Positions 1 to 10,000 of a DNA stretch of 64,000 bases are shown here, in pieces (position 1 is the first letter of the stretch; every line of letters starts with the position of its first letter). The position numbers were made by a program, and so were the translations under genes. The notes under the pieces are model-generated. The model was not told where the DNA came from. It did not search any database and worked only from the letters and a program-made list of their open reading frames with translations. Source of the DNA: Synchiropus splendidus (lineage: Eukaryota; Chordata; Actinopteri; Syngnathiformes; Callionymidae); NCBI RefSeq assembly GCF_027744825.2, contig NC_071340.1, forward strand, positions 8,447,501 through 8,511,500, given 5' to 3'.

Positions 1-935
1 TGTAGGGCTCTGACGGGATTAAGTTGCAACTGTGGTACTTGTTTAAGTGAAACCTGTTTAGTGGGAAGGAACTTATTAGGCCGTTTGTGACCTGTTGGAG
101 GCGGTAATGTGCATTTGCCCCGCCCGCTCTTGAGAAGTAGAAGAAGCACAGCAGCCTATTGAGTGCAGTGAGAATAGTCAGAGTAGTCGTATCGTGACCT
201 TTGGGCTTGGGTTTCTCTTAGTCACTTTCATCTGTAGTTTGTCCTTTTCACACCTACGTTGTTTTGCGTGGACTCTACATGCCCCCCAAGCATAGTAGCA
301 GATGTAACACCACAGAGACCGGAGTGACAGACAAGTGACGAGGCTGTGAGGATGAAGGCAGTAAGTGGAGGAATGGAGAAAAAAAACTAATAAGTGGGAG
401 AAAGAGGAACGCTCAATGACTAGATGTGACCTCCAGAAGATGTCATGAGGGCGTTGTTCTGGTTCTGCCAGTGTGACATAAGTGCTCACCGTGCTGATTT
501 CATCCAGAATGCAAACACAGACGGGACAAAAAAAAACACATTTCAGACATGCTCTGTGCTTCCTGGGTGGAGAGAGGGATTACATGCTAGATGGTAGAAT
601 AGAAATATATCTAAGATAAAAGATGTGTAGATGATTTCAAAATGCTTCTGCATTGTTTTCTGACTCAAAAGAGGTTTTGTCTTTTTATTATGTGTCTTGA
701 GTAATGTGAAATTCTCTTATGGATTATCCTTATAGTGAAGTGGGCAAGGGGCACCATGTGGGAGGAAGACACTAAGGCTTTTATCATGGTCTCTATGTAT
801 TGCAATTGAAATCCATCACAATGTCCTTAGCCGGAGCTGTCACATGCTGTCGTTTTACTTCTCTTCAATAGATTTGCTGGACTTCCTGTACTTGAGATGA
901 ACCTCTAATCTTATTTCATGTCATTGTTTACGCAG
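1..935. other. atxn2 intron (upstream part), no exon seen
   Basis: This stretch precedes the first visible atxn2 exon and should be intronic. The preceding Lsm exons (the part before CDLVL) were looked for and are not here. No repeat or conserved element was recognised. Confidence 0.6.
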
Positions 936-1086
936 TGTGACCTCGTGTTGGATGCTGCCCATATAAAGAGCCCGGAACCTAGTGTTGGCCCCAAAAGAGA
1001 GGACATTATGGAGAGTGTGGTTTTCAAGTCCTCTGATGTAGTAGTGGTGAACTTCAAAGACGTTGACCTGAATTTTGCCAGGAAAG
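936..1086 (+). CDS. atxn2: atxn2 exon: second half of Lsm domain
   Basis: Residues 1-50 of the visible protein. The acceptor is tttacgcag and the donor is AAAG|gtaag. It encodes CDLVLDAAH, then GPKREDIMES and a hydrophobic strand DVVVVNFKDVD typical of the Sm2 part of the Lsm fold. It ends in phase 1. Confidence 0.95.
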
Positions 1087-4000
1087 GTAAGAAGTTCACA
1101 AGCATGTATCCAAATAGCACAGTTATTGTTTGTGAATAGTTGAGCTAGTTTATTTACGTCAGGGTGCGTCCAGAATGAGCGTACTGTTTTTTAGAAGACA
1201 TTTATTTCATTGTGTTTAGACTGTCCAAAGTCTGGTCTCTCAACCTGATCAGTCAAGTTGAGCAGTGCTCAGTCAGTCTTTGGTATATCGTCTACTATGA
1301 ACTCCTTGTCTCGGTTTTAATATTTTAAGCCAAAATTTAAAAAAACTGGTGCTACACATTTTCATATTTTGTGACATTCTATTTTTTATCATCTTGTAAT
1401 ACACATTGCCCTTTATTCATTGAGTGACTCTTAAAAACCAGTGCAAACAAGAAGTTAGTGTCTTGTAACTTGCTGGTTGCCCATCCTGAGAACAAACACC
1501 AGCACGTAACTTGTAGTTGATGACCATCAGTACATGCCCACCGCTTATTGATCATTGTCTGTATTTACCTGCCCGATGTCATCAGGACGCTGGCTGGACG
1601 TAAATCTTTTGTTTCCGTCCTAAGTAGTCCCAGTCGCAGATGGCTAATCTTGTCAATTGAGTGGGTGGAAACCTTTGTATTCAGCAAGGACATCAGAAGA
1701 CCTTGATATTGTTAATTTGGAGTCAAATAATCAGTTCAGCAAAGATTGTCTTTTGCACGGTCTCATTTCTCAACGGTGTTTTATCTGGGAAACTCCCATC
1801 ATGATATCATTAAAGCAGCACAGTCAATCTCCAATTGTCGCTGGGAGGAAAGTCAATTGTCATTCTGTCAGTTCATCCTCTGACTGTGTGTCATCTGTCC
1901 ATCTCTCCTCTCCACCTGTCCAGTTTCCTCTGACACAGGTAATATACATCTCTGTACTGCATCTGCTCACAACACTTCGATAATGAATCTGGAAATTATT
2001 TATAAACTCCTGTTGTTGCTTTCAGTGGAAGACCACTGGCAAATGTCTTGTTCTTCATTCATCTTTGTATACTTGTTGTTTACTCCTGTGATCAAACGAT
2101 TCCACTGAATTAGATCGGTTTAATTCCTTGCGCGTCCTCTGTGGTAAAATGGAGCGGATTTGTTGAGGTTGTTTGGTGTCCGTTGTGTGCCATATAATGG
2201 ACAAAGTCAATCCTCTGTGTTGCTCCCACCTTGAAGATCAGCCTGAAAACAAAAGTGAACTCCTTGTGAGGGCATCAGGAGATGCACTGTGGTTCACCGC
2301 GTCATAAATCTATCGCCATGCTTGGTTTATCAAAGCGAAGCTCCACTGAAAGCAACAAATCTCCAAGTAAAAAAATGTTCACAGCTTCACTTTCTTTTGA
2401 CCCGGTGTGATTTGAGGTCATTTGAATGCAATCAAAGAGCATGTCTTCCCCCTCCTCCCCCCACTTTGCTGCGCTAGATTTGTGTTCTTACCGTCCAGTT
2501 ATTTCAGTGGACAGTATTCGTAAAGCCTGTCAGCCGCTTTCACTAACTCTTTACAGGCCAGCCAGCCAAACTGTCAATAACCTCAGAATGTTTCTCTGCC
2601 AAATGCTCCGATCACCCGATGATTTTTCCAACTTCTTTGTGGCTGATATTCTTTATTGACAGTCCATTAGTCTAGTCGGCTGTGAATGGGAGGGCAGACT
2701 TGGGTTGACATGAGATTTAATTTTAAATTTAACACCAAGGATTCACTGAGCATGATGGCTTTTACTGAATAGATATTCCTTCAAGGGTACTTAAATGTAC
2801 AGGAAATGGTTTCATAGTTAAGGTCCTGAGAAAGTATGACAGAGGTTTTAGGTAATCCAGGTGAACCCACGTCTGTTGCTGCAGCTACGTCCAAGTATAA
2901 TCGGCTGCTGAAAGTTTGTGGAGGCATGAGTGCTGCTACGCATCAGCAGTCGGGCAGCTTTGTGATTGAAGAGAATTTGTGGAGAATAATGATCACCCTG
3001 TGTCCCCAGACAACTTCACCGATGCGGCAGTGAGCGGTCGGATCAATGGCGAGCATAAGGATAAAGATCTGGAGCCTTGGGACGGCGGCGAGACACACAA
3101 CTCTGACAGTCTTGAGTCTCTGGATACGGATGTGGTAAGAAAGTCGTTTGACTCTTTCTGTGTTGAACTGGTTTGAAGGTGGTCTTCAGTTTCCTGTTTC
3201 TCCCTGTCCAACAGTCAAACGGGTGGGACCCCAATGACATGTTCAAGTTCAACGAAGAGAAATACGGAGTCCTGTCTACATATGACAGCAGCCTGTCCAC
3301 ATACACGTAAGAGACTCTGTCTAGTCTGCTTGTGCAAATGAATGCAAATGAATCACTGATGACCTTTGGGTTCCAGGGTGCCTCTGGAGCGGGACAACTC
3401 CGAAGAGTTCCTCAAGAGAGAAGCTCGTGCTGCCCAGCTGGCAGATGAGATCGAGGCCAGCGCCACATACAAGGCTCGTGTCGCCCTGGAGAATGACGAG
3501 CGCACAGAAGAGGACAAATACACAGCTGTGGTTCGAGGGGAGAGGGACAGCCACACATTGAGCAGGTGAGACTCTCTCGGGACGTCCAGTGTGATATTTT
3601 TATACTCCAGAGAATACTGAGAGTGAACAATGTCACGTGTGTTGCTGCATTAATTCCTCTGTGTCTGAGTGCAGAGAGAACAAGTACATTCCTCCGGGTC
3701 AGAGGAACAGAGAGGCCATGTCTTGGGGGCCTGGACGGCAGAATTCCCCTCGTTTGTCTCAGAACTCTGCAGGACCCTCGACTCCTCGACCAGGCTCTCA
3801 CGACTACAGTCCCAGCTCTGGAGCTGAGCAGAGGGTGGTCAATGGAGGTATGGTCAAGTCCTGGCAGCGCTTGCCATGCTGTGATGCAAAAATCCTGCAG
3901 AATGTTTCACCTTCAGATCTTTTTTTGTAGGTTTTGTTCAACATTATTTTCACAAAATCTGTGTGTTCATGCTTTGGCATTTTCCTTCCTGTTGATTAAT

Positions 4001-7000
4001 ATCTTCCTCATTCTACTCTTCTCGGCGCCCTCTTTTTTTTGGTCATTGTCTGCTGTCTGTCATCCTTGATTATTTGTCCTTCCCTCCTTTAGGTTTGTCC
4101 CAATGGCCCTCACCTTGTCAGTCTCCTTCTCGCCCCCTCTCTCGTTACCAGTCTGGTCCGTCCTCCCTGCCTCCGCGGGCCACCACGCCCACAAGGCCTC
4201 CCTCCAGACCTCCCTCTCGACCCTCCAGACCCTCCTCTCATTCATCCCTCCCCTCCTATCCCTCCCCCTCTTCTGCCTCCTCCTCATCATCATCATCCTC
4301 CTTTCCCCACCATGGGCCTGCGTCGCCGGCCTCCAATCTGCCCAAACGCATGTCTTCAGAAGGTACCCACATCAGTGTGGAGTAGACCTGGGCAGGGGCA
4401 TGAGTTGAAGGTCCATGGATAAATCTTGAGTTGAAAATGGAGTGTTCTCTCTGATGCTAGACTTATTTAACCTTAGAGGTTAAATAAGACTACTTTCAAA
4501 TATCATGTTGCCCAGGTCTAGTGTGGAACACCAAGAGTTCATGCAAGCTGAACAGGGGTCAGTTTTGGGTGAGACACCCCCAAATCTGATCCTTTGTCAG
4601 CTGACATGCAACTGAAATTGGAAGCATTGCACGGTGTGCTGCGCTTTCTTGTCAGCTGCTGTTGATCCATTACTAACATGGACTTCTGGGGTTTTCTTCT
4701 TCTTTTTTATTAACCGAATGTTTTTATATCACAAAGGCTACAAAAATACATTGTTTTGTTTTTTAAGCCTCCAGGCTGAATCACAGTTGAGTCACGTGAT
4801 GCAGTTGATCACAGGATTGATAATTAAAGAAATTGCTTCTAAATAAGTGCAGATTTGCAAAACTGAGGCTCTGGCGCGGCCATGAAAGAATCATTCTGTC
4901 AGTTTGTACATGACGATAGTTCAGCGTTTTCTACTTTTCCTTTCTGCTTGCTTTCCCTGCTGCTGCCAATCAAAATGTCCAAGTCAGCCTTTTTACTTCT
5001 GAGTGCTTCTTTTTTAAGTCAAAATCAACACGGTCTTAAACAATAAAGTATTGCTGTCATGGGACTGCTGTATTTTTGTAAATGCTTTTTTACAGTCTGA
5101 ATATTGAGCTGGTGTTGAGCCAAAGACCACATCTGCATAGTGAGAGTTTTCATCTTATTGCTTCTCAAACGTTGATGCCTGCACCTCAAGTTTGTCCTTC
5201 ATTCCTCACCTCTCTTTTCACCAGGGTGTGGTTTGAGATGTGGAGTCCAGACGACTCGGTGCATCTCGAACTTTCACACTAATGTGCATGTCAGCATTTT
5301 GGTGTCGGATTTCTACTTTGGCTTGAGTTGTTGAAGGCACACAGCTGTTAAAATTGATTTTTAGCGATTGGATCACAACCCAAACTGAGATCTGGCTTCG
5401 AAGTTGCTAAATGCAGAGGTGGTCTTGCACAAGAAGAGTCCCTCCCCCCTTCTCTCCCCGCACAGATCTGCGTTACAGCACTTTTGTTTTGCTTCAACTT
5501 GATTTGTAATGTGAATGTGAGACTATTCGCATAACAAGTAGGAACCAATCAGGATGGCTGACCTGCAGACACATAATTTAAGTTCCTTTAAAGCTTGTTA
5601 GTTGTGATCCGACCTCTAAATTCACCTCTTAGGTCTTGGTGTGGTCACAGGTGAGGTTGTAGTCAGAAACTGGCGGAATGGCGGCAGTCACCTCCACCCC
5701 TTTCACAACTCCCTCTGTTCTCAAGTGAGAGCTTTGAAGTCACTGTTGGTCTCTGTCTTCAGGTCCACCAAGGATGTCTCCCAAATCCCAGCGGACACCT
5801 CGTGCTCACCGAGTGCCTCCATGCCGGACCGCCGGAGTCCCTCCCGGAGTGGACATGATTTCCCATGGCAGCCCGGGAGAAGTCCCAGTGACCACGCCAA
5901 CAAGAAGCAACTCATCCGGAGGAACATGGTCGTCTGTGGTGAGCGGAGGTGAGTGCCATCACGCCGTGCTGTAGATTTGTGAGGACCGCGCTGAGAATTT
6001 TCTTTGCTGGCCTCTCTCAGCTCACAGGCCACGTTCCCCACGTCAGTGTGGCATGGGTGGAGCTGCCCCGGCCTCCTGCATCCCCTCTCCCCAGACGGGG
6101 ACTACGCCTGTGGACAGCTACGCCACAACAACCACATCCTCGCCGACTGCTGCTAGTCCTGCCCCCAACATGGCTGCCTCTCCTTTAGGCGATGGTAAGC
6201 CCACACCATGCCTCCCTCCACCATATTAGACGCTTTTATAACAGTAAGTAGTGTACAAGTCACTTGCTGAGCAACATGCGTGATGGAGTTTTTGGTGAAT
6301 TTCATTTTAAGCCTAATGAAGTGAGTTGCCTGCTGTAACGCATGTAGTACACTGGATTGGAAAGCCAAGCAGAGAGAGATGGCAAGAGGAATGTGTGTGG
6401 AGATTAAATAAATCTGTGTCAAATTTCCTGTCCACAGTGATGATGTTGTTTGGAATATCAAGTGTTGTCTGTGTGCTTTGATAGCCAAAGAGAGTCGTGT
6501 CCAGGAGACCAGACAAACTTCCCCCACGGCCAGCAAAGACAACATGAAGACCCTGGACGGCTCGCCCAGTATCACCAGACCGGTCTGTAAAGGTATTGAA
6601 ACGCTGCTGGAGCGGAGCACTGGTTTCTCTTCATAGTACCTGTCTGGCGAGTTCAGCGCCTCCTTGTTTCTCCCCCAGGACCCCCCTCCATGGCACCTGA
6701 CCACAGAAAGCAAATAGACAATTTAAAGAAATTTAGTGTAGACTTCAGGGTAAGTCCTGCAAAGTTGTGTCCAGCTTTGCTGCAGCTTCCACTGTGACAG
6801 TTTTGTTTCTGCTTTCGTTCAGTTGCAGTCTTGTTCCAACCCAGACCCGACCTTTGACCAGATGATGGCAAAGCCTCCTAGAGATCCCTCAGACAAACCT
6901 AAAGACCTTCCCTTAGAAAAGTCCTCCGCAGTGGGCCGTGACGGCTCCGAGGAAACCGTAGTCATTTCTGCTGTCGCTCCCGGAGGAGGGGCAGCGTCCT

Positions 7001-10000
7001 CAAACACCAGTAAGCCTGGCAGCCCGGCTGCCCTGTCGCCGTCGCCCTCCGCCCTGGACCAAAAGAGGTCTGGCCTGGACGTGACGTCACAGGGGGTCCA
7101 GACCAACTCCACTGCAACTTTTAGTGGATCCAAACATGAGGAGAAGGAGGAAAAGAAGGAGGCCGTGCAAGAGTGAGTCTGTTAAAGTGAAGCACGTTTT
7201 CTCACCCGCGCCACGCTGACTCATCATCCTCCACTCTGTTTTCCATTCTGTCTGCAGTCAAGTGAGGAAATCAACCCTAAACCCAAATGCGAACGAGTTC
7301 AAGCCGCGCTTCAATGCGCAGGTGAGTGCGCGGCAGACAGCTTCTTCACTGTCAGTCATCCAGAACAAATGCTGAAAAAAACAATGATGTTTTCTTGACT
7401 TGGACAACTCTGTTCGTGAAGTTTGACAGCCTGCTGCCAATTGTTCTAGTAGACAGACATCTAACAGGAAGTGCAGGCACGTGAGCCTTGAGTCAATATG
7501 TTTGAAAGGACCTGTTATGTCCCCCGCGTGATCACATGCCACACATGTATACAAATAGCATCTCTATTGTTGTACCAAGGGATGCCAGGAGAGGGCGGTA
7601 TTGGACAGGTGGGAACAAGCTGAGGTGCTAGCTGAGTCACAGTGTTAGACTTGTCACAGCACACTGCGATTGTTGCAGTGATCAGTAGCTGCCCTGCTGT
7701 CTTCTGTTCCGTTCTTGAACAGTGGACATTCCTCAGTTCCCATAAGGAGCAGTTGAAGATGTGGAGACCATTGGGTCATTTTTAGCCCTTTCAGGGATGT
7801 TCCTCACGTGATGCACAATATTAGTCACCACTGAGTCCAGAGGGCCTCCTGTGTGTGTTCTGCTGGAGCTCTGTAATGATACTGCCCCCTGCTGCCCGAT
7901 TGAGCTCGTTGCAGTCTGCGATATTTCAGATTAGATTGTATATAAATAACGAAATGTAGCGCAACAGTATCGGGTTAAAAAAGGTCACTATGTTGGCTGG
8001 AAATGAGGGTCTTGGTGGAGGTCTGCGCTCTTGTGAGGTGACCCCCCTCAGGTCTGTTCACTGATGCTCTGCGAGGTGTCTCCCAGTGATGAGCTCCTTT
8101 CTTCCTCATCAGCCTAAACCCGCCAACACCCCGACACCACCGAGACCCCAGGGGCAGCCCAGCCCCTCCATCGTGGTCCAGCAGCCCCCCACTGTCTACG
8201 GCCAGACGGTCTGCTTCCCTCAGATGTATCCTCTCACACCTGTGAGCCCCGGAGTGCAGGTGAGCCCCACGATATCAGAGCCCCCCCACTGTCAGTCAGA
8301 CGTGCCTGGCCCAGTATGAACTCTGCTCTTGGCAGTTTTGTAGCTCTCCCAGTTGAATGTACGATGTTGTTTTAAAGTTGAGCTGAATTGGCGCATATAC
8401 ATTTCAAATCTAGCTTTGCTGTTGTCAGCACTTTTCCATGGATCGAAGTGGTGCTTGAGGGTCGATGTTGTTCCGCCTCAGCTGGACTTTAAAATGCTGC
8501 AGATTCATTGTTGTTACGCTGCGAGTGTTGAGACCCCAGTGAATCTGTTGCTCTAAGAACAACTTGGTGATCCAACATCGTGTAAAGAAACCGTTTGGTG
8601 CTAAACAACTAAATAGTGGTTCTTTTTCCCCCCCTTCTCTCCCCCCTCCTCCTCCTCTTCCTCTCTCTCTTGCCTCATTAGAAAAGCATAATATGGAAGG
8701 TTTGTGGATTTTTCTAAGATTTACATTTCTTTTTTTTTTTTTTTTTTTATCCTTTTTCCTCTGGGAAGCCCGTCAGCTCAGCTGTTTGCCTGCTTGTTGA
8801 ATTAATGCCATCAGATGTTGGTTTGCCAACTTCTTATTGCAATTCATGTGTAACCTCCTTTTGTTTTCCACCTTTAGTTTAGCAGACTTGAATGTCCTCT
8901 GGTAGGTTTCTGTTCAGGACTTAGCTCAGTGCATGAGGCCATTACGTTAAACTGAACAAGGTTGTGTAGAGATGGTAGTCAAAACTGCATGTGTCAGCAG
9001 GTAAGCAGCAGAGTTGAATGTTCTAGCTACACCGTCATGACCTGAGGGGCTGCTCCTCTCTCTCGGACTTTGAGAATCTAAACGGCGCTCTCTTCGCTCA
9101 CAGTCTCCAGCCATGTACCAAGTCCAGATGCCTCACATGACGGTCAGCCAGTCCAAACAGTACCGACCTGGCAAAGGTGAGTCCATGTTTCTCATTCAAA
9201 CCATGTGGTCCAGCACCAGCTGACGATTGCTGCTGTCTCCTGCAGTACCCAACATGCCCCAGCAGAGGTCAGACCAGCACCACCCTCCCGGCACGCCCAC
9301 CATGATGCACCCTGCCACAGCGGCGGGGCCTCCCATAGTTGCGCCCAGCCCGGCTTACTCGGCCCAGTACTTCACCTGCAGCCCGCAGCAGTTTGCCAGT
9401 CAGCCCCTGGTGCAGCAGATGCCTCACTACCAGTCACAGGTGACACCACCTCCACCATCAAAACTGGGAGCAGGGTGAGACGTCGCTCCCCGCTACATCT
9501 GTCTCTCTTCTCCAGGCGCAGCACATGTTCGGTCCGGTGATGCAGGGCAGCGCCAGGATGATGGCGCCACACACACACGGCCAACCCAGCCTGGTGTCCT
9601 CCTCCACCACACAGTACCCTGAGCAGACACACACCATGTATGGTGAGTCTCACTCACACCCTCCTTTAGATGAAGCTAAGACCCCGGTAGTGAAGTGACC
9701 GAGAGCTGAGGCTTTCTAATGCTCAGCCTGACGGAGCTCTGCATGAGGCTCATCGCCTTCTGATCCGATCGTGTCTTCACTTCAGTCTTGCGTCTCCTTC
9801 ATGTGAACTGCAGTGGTTACATTGGCTTGTGTCTCCCAGTGTCTCCAGGGCCAATGCCCCAGCAGTACCCCCACCCCAATGCCACCTTACACCCTCACCC
9901 ACCGCATCCTCAGCCTTCTGCTACACCCACAGGACAGAGTCAGCAAGGTGGTCCCCCCCAGCACGGAGCTCCTCCCAGCCACCCTGCCGCCAGCCCGGTC

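Noticed and set aside
178..489. 103-codon reverse frame at the window start
   Set aside because: No known motif and located in an atxn2 intron.
3566..4069. 167-codon + strand frame starting MRLSRDVQCD
   Set aside because: It runs through an intron and out of frame across the ENKYIPPGQ exon.
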